64,000 bases of DNA, taken from positions 3,788,501 through 3,852,500 of the forward strand of contig CP134536.1 of assembly GCA_031826515.1 (NCBI GenBank). Direction: 5' to 3'. How positions within the stretch are numbered: position 1 is the first letter of the stretch; each line of letters starts with the position of its first letter. The DNA is from Flavobacteriaceae bacterium HL-DH10. GTDB taxonomy: Bacteria; Bacteroidota; Bacteroidia; Flavobacteriales; Flavobacteriaceae. The notes beneath the pieces were generated by a model. The model did not search any database and was not told the DNA's origin. It saw only the letters and a program-made list of their open reading frames with translations. This document shows positions 34,459-45,159 of this stretch, one piece after another. The translations under genes were made by a program, and so were the position numbers.

Positions 34459-36885
34459 ATGAAGATTTCATACAATTGGATAAAACAATTCTTAAAAACA
34501 GATTGGACTCCAGAACAAACTAGCGAATTACTTACTGATTTAGGACTAGAAGTTGAAGGTATTGAAGCCTATCAATCTGTAAAAGGCGGATTAGAAGGTG
34601 TAGTTGTTGGCGAAGTTCTAACCTGTGTAAAACATCCAAACGCAGATAAACTTAAAGTAACGACTGTAAATATTGGTTTAGAAACTCCTATACAAATTGT
34701 TTGTGGTGCGCCAAATGTTGCGGCAGGACAAAAAGTACCTGTTGCTACTATAGGAACTACATTATATACTGAAGAAGGGGAAGCGTGGACTATTAAAAAA
34801 GGTAAAATTAGAGGCGAAGAAAGCCATGGTATGATTTGCGCCGAAGATGAATTAGGCTTAGGAAAATCTCATGATGGTATTTTAGTTTTAGATGATGCGC
34901 TAAAAGTAGGCACACTAGCTGCCGATATTTTTGATATTGAAAACGACCAGGTTTTTGAAATTGGATTAACACCAAATAGAGCCGATGCTATGAGCCACTT
35001 TGGAACAGCACGCGATTTAAAAGCTGGTTTGGTACAAAAAGATATTAATTTAGAATTAATTACGCCATCGGTAAGTGCGTTTCATGTAGATAGCCGCATT
35101 CTAAAAATTGACGTTGATGTAAAAGATAAAGATTTAGCTCCACGTTATTGTGGGGTTACTATTTCTGGTTTAAAAGTAAAAGAATCTCCAGCTTGGTTAC
35201 AACACCGATTAAAAGCAATTGGTTTAAGTCCTATAAACAATATAGTTGATGCTACAAATTATGTATTACACGATTTAGGTCAGCCATTACATGCATTTGA
35301 TGCTGTTAAAATTTCTGGAAATAAAATTGAAGTTAAAACGCTAGAGGCTGGTACTAAATTTGTGACTTTAGATGGTGTTGAACGCGAATTACATGAAGAT
35401 GATTTAATGATTTGTGATGAGGATAAGCCCATGTGTATTGCCGGTGTTTTTGGAGGCATTAATTCTGGAGTTACAGAAACTACAACAAGTATCTTTTTAG
35501 AAAGTGCTTATTTTAATCCTGTTAGCATTCGTAAAACAGCTAAACGTCACGCGTTAAACACCGATGCATCTTTTAGATTTGAACGTGGTATTGACCCTAA
35601 TATTACTGGATATGCATTAAAACGAGCTGCTTTATTAATTCAAGAACTTGCAGGAGGAGAAATTACAAGTGATATTATTGATTTTTATCCTAATAAAATT
35701 AAAGACTTTGAAGTTCGTTTAAGTTTTGAAAATGCAGAAAAACTAATAGGGGAAGAAATTCCTAAAGAAACTATTAAACAAATTTTATCTTCATTAGATA
35801 TAAAAGTAAACAATGTTACAGAAACAGGATTAGGCTTAACGGTTCCTGCTTTTCGTAATGATGTAAATAGAGAAGCCGATGTTATTGAAGAGATTTTACG
35901 TGTTTATGGATATAATAATATAAAAACCACCGAAAAATTAAATGCATCTATTTCTTCAACCTCTCGCTTTGAAGATTATAAAATTCAGAATGTTATTGGT
36001 AATCAATTAGCTTCACAAGGCTTTTTTGAAATTCTTTCAAATTCATTAACAACGCCTAATTACGCTGCATTAAGTGAGCAATTAAAAGAAGAACATAATA
36101 TTTCAATGCTTAACCCTTTAAGTAATGATTTATCTGTTTTAAGACAGTCCGTACTATTTTCAGGATTGGAAGCGTTGTCTTTTAACATTAACCGAAAACG
36201 AGCAGATTTAAAGTTATTTGAATTCGGAAAAACCTATCATGGGTATAATGATAAGCGTGAAGAATACAAACATTTAGGACTATTTGTTACAGGAAATCAA
36301 TCGCAAGAAAATTGGTTATCACCATCTAAAAAAAGTGATTTCTTTTATCTAAAAGGAACTATTACTACTATTTTAGAACGTTTGGGTGTGTCTCGATTTA
36401 ATGAAGCCCCAACAGGAAATGATTTGTTTAGCGAAGGTTTAAGTTTTAACCAAGGAAAAACAAAGTTGGTTGACTTTGGTATAATTAAGAACTCTATTTT
36501 AAAACATTTTGATATTTCACAAGAAGTATTATTTGCAGATTTTAATTGGGATGCCATTTTAGAAATTATTAAAAGAAATAAAATCACATTCAAAACCATT
36601 GCAAAATATCCAGCTGTTAAAAGAGATTTTGCTTTATTATTAGATGATAATGTTTCCTTTGAATCTATATATAAATTAGCAAAACAAAGCGAAAAACAAT
36701 TACTTAAAAGTGTTAATTTATTTGATGTTTATCAAGGTAAAAACTTACCTCAAGGTAAAAAGAGTTATGCCGTTAGTTTTACGCTTCAAGATGAAAACAA
36801 AACGCTTAACGACAAGCAGATAGACAAAATAATGTCTAAATTACAATCTAGTTTTGAAACTCAATTGGGAGCAGAGTTAAGATAA
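34459..36885 (+). CDS. pheT: Phenylalanine--tRNA ligase beta subunit
   Basis: An 808-residue beta chain of the heterotetrameric enzyme that charges tRNA-Phe. Domains in order: an N-terminal segment MKISYNWIKQFLKTDW, a tRNA-binding OB-fold (about 40-150, with KHPNADKLKVTTVNIG and IVCGAPNVAAGQKVPVA), B3/B4 editing domain (about 210-390), B5 domain, a catalytic-like core with FEFGKTYHGY, and the C-terminal FDX-ACB anticodon-binding domain (from about 715, KYPAVKRDFALLLDD). Length is normal. It has its own promoter. pheS is not in the window. The PAP2 gene starts 2 nt after its stop. Confidence 0.97.
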   Translation: MKISYNWIKQFLKTDWTPEQTSELLTDLGLEVEGIEAYQSVKGGLEGVVVGEVLTCVKHPNADKLKVTTVNIGLETPIQIVCGAPNVAAGQKVPVATIGTTLYTEEGEAWTIKKGKIRGEESHGMICAEDELGLGKSHDGILVLDDALKVGTLAADIFDIENDQVFEIGLTPNRADAMSHFGTARDLKAGLVQKDINLELITPSVSAFHVDSRILKIDVDVKDKDLAPRYCGVTISGLKVKESPAWLQHRLKAIGLSPINNIVDATNYVLHDLGQPLHAFDAVKISGNKIEVKTLEAGTKFVTLDGVERELHEDDLMICDEDKPMCIAGVFGGINSGVTETTTSIFLESAYFNPVSIRKTAKRHALNTDASFRFERGIDPNITGYALKRAALLIQELAGGEITSDIIDFYPNKIKDFEVRLSFENAEKLIGEEIPKETIKQILSSLDIKVNNVTETGLGLTVPAFRNDVNREADVIEEILRVYGYNNIKTTEKLNASISSTSRFEDYKIQNVIGNQLASQGFFEILSNSLTTPNYAALSEQLKEEHNISMLNPLSNDLSVLRQSVLFSGLEALSFNINRKRADLKLFEFGKTYHGYNDKREEYKHLGLFVTGNQSQENWLSPSKKSDFFYLKGTITTILERLGVSRFNEAPTGNDLFSEGLSFNQGKTKLVDFGIIKNSILKHFDISQEVLFADFNWDAILEIIKRNKITFKTIAKYPAVKRDFALLLDDNVSFESIYKLAKQSEKQLLKSVNLFDVYQGKNLPQGKKSYAVSFTLQDENKTLNDKQIDKIMSKLQSSFETQLGAELR

Positions 36886-36887
36886 TT

Positions 36888-37745
36888 TTGAGGCTTAAAA
36901 ACTATATTGTCTTTTTTATTGTTTTTGGTACTATTTTTAAAATAAGTGCACAACAAAATGTGCATAAAAAAGTCAAAATTATAGATACCACATCTATAGG
37001 TAAATTGGCTCTTTATGATTTAACGAAAAGTATTAAAAGTGTTGGCTATTCATTTTCTAGACCATTTCATTGGCAAAAAAAAGATTTAACAACACTAGGA
37101 GTTATTGCTTTTTCTGCTGTATCTATATCAACTATTGATGATGAAGTAAGTGCTCTTTTTATTAAAAACGAGCCCCATGTACCTAATTTATTTCAAGAAG
37201 TTGGTACGCGATTTGGAAGTCCTCAAGTCTATTTTATTTCAAACGCAGCATTATATGGCATAGGATTATTTACAAAAAACGAAAAATTAAGAAGAACGAG
37301 TGTTTTAATCATCTCTTCCTCTTTTACAACTGGATTAATACAAAGTTTCTCCAAAACTGCTATTGGTAGAGCTAGACCTGGAGGGGAATATAAAAGTAAT
37401 AATTTTAAATTTTGGTCAAATGAACCCAAATTTCACTCATTACCATCGGGGCATACGGTATTATCAATAACGATGGCTCATGCCATCGCTAAGCAATTTA
37501 ATAATACATGGTCTAAAGTTGGGGTTTATACTTTAGGGTCTATTGCTCCTATCTCTAGGTTATTTGCTGGAGCACACTGGTTAACAGATATTGGTGTCGC
37601 AACAGCACTAAGTATTGCTGTTGTAGATGGCGTTGATAAATTTTTGTTTAAAACAAAAGCTTATGATTTAACTAAAAAGCAAAAAACTATTTCTTGGAAT
37701 TTAACTTATAGCGGAAACAAAATAGGCTTTATAGGTACTTTTTAA
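36888..37745 (+). CDS. PAP2-family phosphatase, exported
   Basis: A 285-residue acid phosphatase-like protein. A signal peptide (about residues 1-21, FKISAQ) follows a TTG start 2 nt after the pheT stop; no ATG precedes the signal sequence. The three PAP2 motifs are complete: KTAIGRARP, SLPSGHTVLS and SRLFAGAHWLTD, with the catalytic His in the last. Substrates may be undecaprenyl pyrophosphate, lipid phosphates or periplasmic phosphoesters. It probably depends on the pheT promoter. Confidence 0.88.
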   Translation: MRLKNYIVFFIVFGTIFKISAQQNVHKKVKIIDTTSIGKLALYDLTKSIKSVGYSFSRPFHWQKKDLTTLGVIAFSAVSISTIDDEVSALFIKNEPHVPNLFQEVGTRFGSPQVYFISNAALYGIGLFTKNEKLRRTSVLIISSSFTTGLIQSFSKTAIGRARPGGEYKSNNFKFWSNEPKFHSLPSGHTVLSITMAHAIAKQFNNTWSKVGVYTLGSIAPISRLFAGAHWLTDIGVATALSIAVVDGVDKFLFKTKAYDLTKKQKTISWNLTYSGNKIGFIGTF

Positions 37746-37836
37746 ATCATAATGATGCGTTAAGTAATTACTTCTTAAATTACTATTTTATTCAAAAATG
37801 TTGTATCTTTAAAATAAGACTTTAATAAACGTTATC

Positions 37837-38073
37837 ATGAACGATTCAAATTATATTAAAATTTATACTGGAGACTTAATCATTGTACAGCGTATAGTTT
37901 CTGAACTAGAAAAATTGAATATTATTCCTGTGCTTAAAGATCAAACTGACTCTGGTTTGCTAGCTATATTTGGAACATCAAATTCAATTCTTAAACAGGT
38001 TTACGTTCATAAAGATGAATTAGATAAATCTACTCCAATTATTGAAAGTATTACTTCGCAATTAAAAGATTAA
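37837..38073 (+). CDS. DUF2007 putative signal-transducing protein
   Basis: A 78-residue cytoplasmic protein of the DUF2007 family, with the ferredoxin-like pattern YIKIYTGDLIIVQRIVSELE at the start and VYVHKDELDKSTPII near the end. The function is unknown. A TATCTTTA sequence at 37804 is one base off the -7 consensus. The gene ends at a bidirectional terminator shared with the convergent ABC-F gene. Confidence 0.8.
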   Translation: MNDSNYIKIYTGDLIIVQRIVSELEKLNIIPVLKDQTDSGLLAIFGTSNSILKQVYVHKDELDKSTPIIESITSQLKD

Positions 38074-38088
38074 TTTGCTTTTTAATTA

Positions 38089-38126
38089 CAAAAGGTTGCT
38101 CTGAATACATTCAAAGCAACCTTTTG
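38089..38126. terminator. Bidirectional intrinsic terminator
   Basis: CAAAAGGTTGCT (38089-38100) pairs with AGCAACCTTTTG (38115-38126), and the loop contains a further TGAAT/ATTCA pairing. It lies between convergent genes. Confidence 0.85.
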
Positions 38127-38150
38127 TTTTATATTAACTCTTTAAAAAAA

Positions 38151-39791
<1,641 letters not shown>

Positions 39792-39883
39792 TCAGATATT
39801 TTTATTATAAATATGAAGGACTTCATAAACTTTCAAATTAATAAGACTTACTCCTTGACATATTCCTTTTTTGAAAGTTTGTG

Positions 39884-39891
39884 CAAAAGTA
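39884..39891 (-). promoter_or_regulatory. -7 promoter element for the ABC-F gene
   Basis: On the minus strand this reads TACTTTTG, matching TAnnTTTG; a TTTC lies about 20 nt further upstream as an imperfect -33 box. It leaves a leader of roughly 105 nt before the ATG at 39770. Confidence 0.5.
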
Positions 39892-40058
39892 AAAAAATCA
39901 ATTGGTAAGACGAAACATAGTTTATCTATTTTTATGTAATACCCCTTTGGTATTAGCCATTTTAGTTATGAAACATTTAACAACGCATTAACAGGACTTT
40001 ATAAATACAAGCTATATTTTTGTTAGTATTAAGTATGTAATACTTTGCAGAGGGACTT

Positions 40059-41486
40059 ATGAAATTATTTATATCAATTTTTATAACATCAATTATACTT
40101 TTTGGATGCAAAAACAATTCTAATAAAGTAGAAGATAATAGTGCTTTTTTTGGTGGTGAAATTATAAATCCTAATAATAATTATATAACACTAATAAAAT
40201 CTAAAACTGTTATAGACACTATTAAACTAGATGGAAGAAATAGATTTATAAAAAAAATTGATAACCTAAAAGCAGGTATTTACACTTTTAAACATGGTGG
40301 TGAATTTCAAATAGTTTTTTTAGAACCAAATGATAGTCTTCTATTAAGGTTAAACACTATAGATTTTGACGAATCTTTGGTGTTTACAGGCGTTGGTGCA
40401 AAAAAGAACAATTACTTAATTAATGATTTCTTAGAAAATGAAAAGATTGAAAAAAATATTTATAAGTACTGCCAATTAAATCCAGAATCCTACCAAAGAA
40501 AAATAGATTCATTAACTTTTTTAAAAAAAGAGAAACTTCTTGGTTTTGTTAAAAAATATAAACCGTCTGGTTTATTTCAAAAAATAGCAAAAACAAACAA
40601 TGAATATAACTATTATATGAGCAAAGAAGTCTACCCACTTTGGCACCATGGTGATAGCAAGGAAAATATTTTAAAATCATTACCTAAAGATTTTTACAAT
40701 TACAGAAAAAATGTAAGTTATAATGATAGCTTACTAAAAGACAATAATTTTATTTATAACAATTTTTTAAAGTCTAGCTTTAACAATCTTGCATTGCAAA
40801 AACATTTTGATCATCATCAAAATGACAATAAATTTAGAAGAAGTGATTTATGCTATAACATGGATAGACTTAATCTTATAGATAGCCTAGTAATTAATTC
40901 GTATATAAAAGAAGATTTACTATATCATTTCGCCGTAAACTATATAGCAAGAAGTCAGAATTTAAAAAATAATGATGTCATTTTAAATGCTTATTTAAAG
41001 AAAAGTAAGGATGAAAAAGGAAAAAAAATGATAACTCGTTTTTCTAATTCATTAAGCAACTTAAAAATAGGATCTGTTATTCCTGATGTAACCATTGTTA
41101 ATTATAAAAATGATGAATTTAGCATGACTAATCTTGTTAATTCACCTACCGTTATAAGTTTTTGGTCTCACACATATTATGACCACTTTAAAGACAATCA
41201 CATTAAAATAAATGATTTAAAGAAAAAATATCCTGAAGTAAAATTTATTTCTATTAATATTGATGACTTCAACATAAAAAAGTCAAAACAATTTTTAGAA
41301 TCTAATCAATTTTCATGTAGTGATGAATATCGCTTTAAAAACCCTGAAGCTTCTATAGAAGCTTTTGCTATTCATCCTATGACAAAAACTATTTTAATAG
41401 ATAAAAACAAAAAAATCAACAATAGTAATACCAATATATTTTCTAGAAATTTTGAGGAACAACTATTAGGTTTAATTAATAAGTAA
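40059..41486 (+). CDS. Lipoprotein with thioredoxin-like domain lacking CxxC
   Basis: A 475-residue lipoprotein; the signal sequence ends in a lipobox LFGC (Cys17). The N-terminal third is beta-rich, resembling the DUF4369-type domain often joined to TlpA domains in Bacteroidota. Residues about 335-475 follow the thioredoxin/TlpA fold: IGSVIPDVTIVNYKNDEFSM, then VISFWSHTYYDHF where the redox CxxC would lie, and VKFISINIDDF later. Both cysteines are missing, so thiol-disulfide exchange is unlikely. A near-consensus TACTTTG lies just upstream. It is convergent with the SDR gene, 2 nt apart. Confidence 0.75.
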   Translation: MKLFISIFITSIILFGCKNNSNKVEDNSAFFGGEIINPNNNYITLIKSKTVIDTIKLDGRNRFIKKIDNLKAGIYTFKHGGEFQIVFLEPNDSLLLRLNTIDFDESLVFTGVGAKKNNYLINDFLENEKIEKNIYKYCQLNPESYQRKIDSLTFLKKEKLLGFVKKYKPSGLFQKIAKTNNEYNYYMSKEVYPLWHHGDSKENILKSLPKDFYNYRKNVSYNDSLLKDNNFIYNNFLKSSFNNLALQKHFDHHQNDNKFRRSDLCYNMDRLNLIDSLVINSYIKEDLLYHFAVNYIARSQNLKNNDVILNAYLKKSKDEKGKKMITRFSNSLSNLKIGSVIPDVTIVNYKNDEFSMTNLVNSPTVISFWSHTYYDHFKDNHIKINDLKKKYPEVKFISINIDDFNIKKSKQFLESNQFSCSDEYRFKNPEASIEAFAIHPMTKTILIDKNKKINNSNTNIFSRNFEEQLLGLINK

Positions 41487-41488
41487 AC

Positions 41489-42292
41489 CTAGATTTTATA
41501 ATGATTCATCAACAGTTTTTCATAAACTGTATCTGGCAAAATTCGTTTTAAAACAATAGAAAATTTCTGCATAAACTCCCCTACCTTGTAATGTACTTTA
41601 GGGTTTTTAGTATTTATAATTTTAAACACTTCTTTTGCCATTAAATTTGGATCACTACCATTATCAACATGTGTATTCATAAGATCTAAAGTATCACCAT
41701 AAGGTTTTTTATAAGGAGAATCATCCAAAAGTGGGGCATGATATCTACCAGCAGCAATATTAGTAGCAAAATCACCAGGAGCTACATTTGTCATTTTAAT
41801 ATTAAAGCCTTTAATTTCCATTCTAAAAGCTTCGGTTAAAAGTTCTAAAGCACCTTTACTAGCACTATAAATACCTCTATAAGGCAAGCCCATATAACCA
41901 GCAATAGATGTAATATTTATTATTAAACCCGATTGTTGCTTACGCATTTGTGGCAAAACAGCTTTAATAACTTTTATGGGGCCGAAAAAATTAGTCTCAA
42001 AATTGGCTTTAATTTCTTCATCAGGAACTTCTTCAATTGGGCCTGTAATACCCGCTCCTGCATTATTTATTACAACATCTAATTGTCCTTCGGTATTAAT
42101 GATAGTATTTACGGTTTGTAAAATAGTATCATTATGCTTCACATCTAAAGCTAAAATAGGAAATTTGCTGTCTGGATAATGATCTGGATTTCTACTCGTT
42201 CCATAAACTTTAAACCCTTTTTTACATAAAAACTCTCCTATAGATTTACCTATGCCAGAAGAACCTCCTGTTATTAAAACAACTTTAGCCAT
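41489..42292 (-). CDS. Short-chain dehydrogenase/reductase (SDR)
   Basis: A 267-residue classical SDR. The NAD(P) motif TGGSSGIGKSIG (residues 7-18), structural NNAGAG, and catalytic YSASKGAL with its upstream serine (INITSIAGYMG) are all present. The C-terminal part (LMNTHVDNGSDPNLMAKEVF) resembles SDRs annotated as acting on lipids or retinol-like substrates, but the substrate is not deducible. It ends 2 nt from the convergent lipoprotein gene; the upstream neighbour on this strand is the SRP RNA gene. Confidence 0.88.
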   Translation of the reverse strand: MAKVVLITGGSSGIGKSIGEFLCKKGFKVYGTSRNPDHYPDSKFPILALDVKHNDTILQTVNTIINTEGQLDVVINNAGAGITGPIEEVPDEEIKANFETNFFGPIKVIKAVLPQMRKQQSGLIINITSIAGYMGLPYRGIYSASKGALELLTEAFRMEIKGFNIKMTNVAPGDFATNIAAGRYHAPLLDDSPYKKPYGDTLDLMNTHVDNGSDPNLMAKEVFKIINTKNPKVHYKVGEFMQKFSIVLKRILPDTVYEKLLMNHYKI

Positions 42293-42368
42293 ACTGTAAT
42301 TATTTATTCTTTAAAAATACGATATTAATCATAAGATTCCCGCCTTTTGGACATGTTCAAAAACTAAA

Positions 42369-42399
42369 AAATCTTGATTCGCCAAAGCTTTCAAGATTT
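42369..42399 (-). terminator. Intrinsic terminator downstream of ffs
   Basis: On the minus strand AAATCTTGA pairs with TCAAGATTT (9 bp), followed by TTTAGTTTT. It is placed to stop transcripts that pass the SRP RNA end. Confidence 0.65.
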
Positions 42400-42419
42400 A
42401 AGTTTATTGTACAAAAAAA

Positions 42420-42513
42420 GGCAAGCTACCTACATCACACCGCTACGACCATTTACCTTTGCTTCGTTCCCGACCTGGAGGATTCAACAGGAGCTGGTTG
42501 TGTAGGACTTGCC
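42420..42513 (-). ncRNA. ffs: Small SRP RNA (4.5S-type)
   Basis: The minus-strand transcript starts GGCAAGTCCTACAC and ends GTAGGTAGCTTGCC, so the ends pair. The apical part holds the SRP54-binding helix with CCAGGTCGGGAACGAAGCA, equivalent to the conserved CCAGG...GGAA...AGCA core of bacterial 4.5S RNA. A T7 run follows directly (minus strand, 42419-42413), and a perfect promoter precedes it. The RNA is part of the signal recognition particle that targets membrane proteins. Length is about 94 nt; the ends are set by pairing and promoter spacing. Confidence 0.92.
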
Positions 42514-42518
42514 GAGTG

Positions 42519-42548
42519 CAAAGATACAACCTTTTAAAATTTTCACAA
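42519..42548 (-). promoter_or_regulatory. Promoter of ffs
   Basis: Minus strand: TTG (42548-42546), 19-nt spacer, TATCTTTG (42526-42519), about 5 nt before the first RNA base. Both elements match the Bacteroidota consensus. Confidence 0.8.
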
Positions 42549-42602
42549 TGATTTTTTAAACTGATTTTAAATAAATATCTTGCTTGAAAATTTACAGTTC
42601 TT

Positions 42603-43637
42603 ATGAAAATTATTAAATACTTAACAATCATATTTTTAAGTGGATTACTTATTGCTTGTGGATCAAATACAGGTCAGAAAAAAAATGATTTTTCTATTAA
42701 AACAAATGCAATAAAGGGTGATATTTCTAATAACGAAACCTTAAAACTCTCAATTGAAAACAAAAAAAATCATAAAATTGATTCTATAGCTTATACTATT
42801 GAAGGGAAACGAATAAGTGAACACATTACTTTAAAAAATCAAAAATTAGGAAAACAAACCATTCAGGCTATCATTTATTTTAATAATGAAAAACAAACCA
42901 CAAATACCACGGTTACTATTTTAAATAACGAACCTCCAAAAATTTACACCTATAAAATAATTAATGAATACCCTCACGATATAACATCTTATACCCAGGG
43001 TATTGAATTTTTAAATGATAATTTATATGAAAGTACTGGTCAATACAAAGAATCTAAACTTAGACATGTTGATTATAAAACTGGAGAAGTATTAAAAAAT
43101 ATAGATTTAGCTGACGAATACTTTGGTGAAGGGTTAACAATATTACATGATAAAATTTATCAATTAACTTGGAAAGAAGGTACTGGATTTGTTTACGATG
43201 TTAATTCTTTTGATAAATTAAACAGTTTTAAATATGGTAATAGTAAAGAAGGCTGGGGACTATGTAACAATGACACTACAATATATAAGAGTGATGGTAC
43301 CGAAAAAATATGGTTATTAAATCCTGACACTTTAGTTGAAGAATCTTATATCCAAGTATATACAAACAAAGGAAAAATTATAGGGATTAATGAAATGGAA
43401 TGGATAAATGGAACCATTTACGCAAATCGTTATCAAAAAGATGGTGTTGCTATTATCAATCCTAAAAACGGCGCTGTAATAGGAGTTATAGATTTTTCTC
43501 CTTTAAAAAAATTAGTAACACAACATGCAGGTTTAGATGTACTTAACGGTATAGCTTATAATTCAACAACAAAAACAGTTTTTGTAACTGGAAAACGCTG
43601 GGATAAATTGTTTGAAGTTGAAATTATTGAGAAGTAA
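42603..43637 (+). CDS. Glutaminyl-peptide cyclotransferase lipoprotein (Glu_cyclase_2 type)
   Basis: A 344-residue lipoprotein; the signal sequence ends LLIAC (Cys19). A beta domain of about 100 residues precedes a five-bladed propeller-like glutamine cyclotransferase domain with HDITSYTQGIEFLNDNLYES, YFGEGLTILHDKIYQLTWKE, GWGLCNNDTTIYKSDG and INEMEWINGTIYAN. The enzyme forms N-terminal pyroglutamate on exported proteins. N-terminal Gln exposed after signal cleavage is frequent in exported Bacteroidota proteins, and several proteins in this window show Ala-Gln at the signal peptide end, which fits such a role. Confidence 0.88.
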   Translation: MKIIKYLTIIFLSGLLIACGSNTGQKKNDFSIKTNAIKGDISNNETLKLSIENKKNHKIDSIAYTIEGKRISEHITLKNQKLGKQTIQAIIYFNNEKQTTNTTVTILNNEPPKIYTYKIINEYPHDITSYTQGIEFLNDNLYESTGQYKESKLRHVDYKTGEVLKNIDLADEYFGEGLTILHDKIYQLTWKEGTGFVYDVNSFDKLNSFKYGNSKEGWGLCNNDTTIYKSDGTEKIWLLNPDTLVEESYIQVYTNKGKIIGINEMEWINGTIYANRYQKDGVAIINPKNGAVIGVIDFSPLKKLVTQHAGLDVLNGIAYNSTTKTVFVTGKRWDKLFEVEIIEK

Positions 43638-43766
43638 TATTCACTTTTTTTTACATTCTAAAGTTTACCTTTTTTGCCTAAGGTATTAATGATTCTCTCT
43701 ATTTATATTTCTATAATAATAAAATCGAAATTTTAGAACTAAACCAAAGCCTTTTTTGGGTAACTC

Positions 43767-44909
43767 CTAATTATTCTTCGAATGATACTTAAAAAACGAA
43801 TAAGACACAGGAATAAACATAAAGCCTAGAATTACAAAAACTAAAAATGCTTTTTGTAAATTAAAAGCATGTGCTAAATACCCTATTAATGGTGGTCCTA
43901 ATAACATTCCGAAAATGGCATACGTAGTTATTATAGATACTGCCATTCCTGGTGAATATTTTTTGGAAGTTCCTGCTAAAGATATTGTTACAGGAAAAAT
44001 GGCAGCTGTTCCAAATCCAACCAAACAAAACCCTAATAAAGCTGACCAAAAATAAGGAAATAAAATAGCTATTAACATGCCTACCGAAATGAGAACAGAA
44101 CTTAAAATATATGTTTTTTGTAAACCTATTTGATTTACTATTCGATCTGAAAAAAATCTGGAAAATGCCATGGTTAGCATAAACACAAGATAGCCATAAG
44201 TAAAGACCTCTTCGTTTACAACTTCTTTAAAATATACTCCACTCCAATCAAACATACCACCTTCACATATAGCTCCTAAAAATATTAAAATACCCAAATA
44301 CAAAATAAACGGATCGGGCTTTCCTAGAATTAATTTATTTCCGGATGATGATTTATCATTCCTTAATGTGTATTTATATGCTATTAAGGCTATTAACAAT
44401 ACTAGTATTGAAATAATAAGTAAGTGTATTTGAATAGAAATATTCATTTTTACCATTAATGTAGAAAACCCTACTCCTATTAATCCTCCTGTACTCCAAA
44501 GTCCGTGAAAAGCTCCTACAACACGTTTTTCAAACTTTTGCTGTAAGGTTATAGATTGCGTATTTATAGAAATATTTATAATACGCATACAAAATGAAAA
44601 AAAACATACTGCAACTACTAGTAAAAAAGGAGTTGTTGCCAACCCTATTAGGGTTAGTGATATAGAAAAAAAGACAAAAGCTACTATTAATGGTACTCTA
44701 CTGTCAAATTTTGATATTAACCAACCAGAAATAGGCAATCCTATTAGAGAGCTTATTGGCATAGCTAAAAGTATGGTTCCTAATTCAGCTTCATTAAAAT
44801 TAAAAAAAGATTTTATTGTTGGAATTCGAGACGCCCAAGTAGCAAAACAAATACCTGATAAAAAAAAGTATGTGCTTAGTGCTATGCGCTGTTTAGTTCT
44901 TAATTCCAT
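43767..44909 (-). CDS. MFS transporter
   Basis: A 380-residue major facilitator with 12 hydrophobic helices in two halves. Motifs are ATWASRIPTIK in helix 1 and GLPISGWLISKFDSR at the helix 2/3 loop. It belongs by appearance to the branch of small MFS proteins related to fucose permease-like carriers; the substrate is unknown. The start at 44909 (MELRTKQ) is chosen because a promoter element at 44935-44942 would leave the longer start at 44951 upstream of transcription. It is monocistronic. Confidence 0.85.
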   Translation of the reverse strand: MELRTKQRIALSTYFFLSGICFATWASRIPTIKSFFNFNEAELGTILLAMPISSLIGLPISGWLISKFDSRVPLIVAFVFFSISLTLIGLATTPFLLVVAVCFFSFCMRIINISINTQSITLQQKFEKRVVGAFHGLWSTGGLIGVGFSTLMVKMNISIQIHLLIISILVLLIALIAYKYTLRNDKSSSGNKLILGKPDPFILYLGILIFLGAICEGGMFDWSGVYFKEVVNEEVFTYGYLVFMLTMAFSRFFSDRIVNQIGLQKTYILSSVLISVGMLIAILFPYFWSALLGFCLVGFGTAAIFPVTISLAGTSKKYSPGMAVSIITTYAIFGMLLGPPLIGYLAHAFNLQKAFLVFVILGFMFIPVSYSFFKYHSKNN

Positions 44910-44934
44910 TTTACTTAACCAATTTTTTAAGCTG

Positions 44935-44942
44935 CAAAAATA
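44935..44942 (-). promoter_or_regulatory. -7 promoter element for the MFS gene
   Basis: Minus strand reads TATTTTTG, matching TAnnTTTG, 25 nt before the ATG at 44909. No -33 box is clear. Confidence 0.5.
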
Positions 44943-45087
44943 ATATAACAATATCTTATAGACTCATAAATAGATTCTTAATTATAGTTTGGCTAAATGA
45001 TAATATTGACTCACAAAAAATAGCATTTAAAATAAGCATTTAATCACTATTAATTTTCTAAACGAGAAAATAACTTAATTATTAAAA

Positions 45088-45132
45088 TGTGACTAAAATC
45101 ATATTTTATTACATGTAATCTGACAAACTTTG
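45088..45132 (+). promoter_or_regulatory. Putative CRP/FNR-family site and promoter before the YceI/porin genes
   Basis: TGTGA-N6-TCATA (45088-45103) differs by one base from the TGTGA-N6-TCACA site of CRP-type regulators. AAACTTTG (45125-45132), one base from TAnnTTTG, would place the site centred about 43 nt before the start of transcription, a normal activator position. The perfect palindrome ATTACATGTAAT (45108-45119) lies between them. Confidence 0.4.
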
Positions 45133-45159
45133 CAGTGTTATTTAAAACCAATATAAGTT

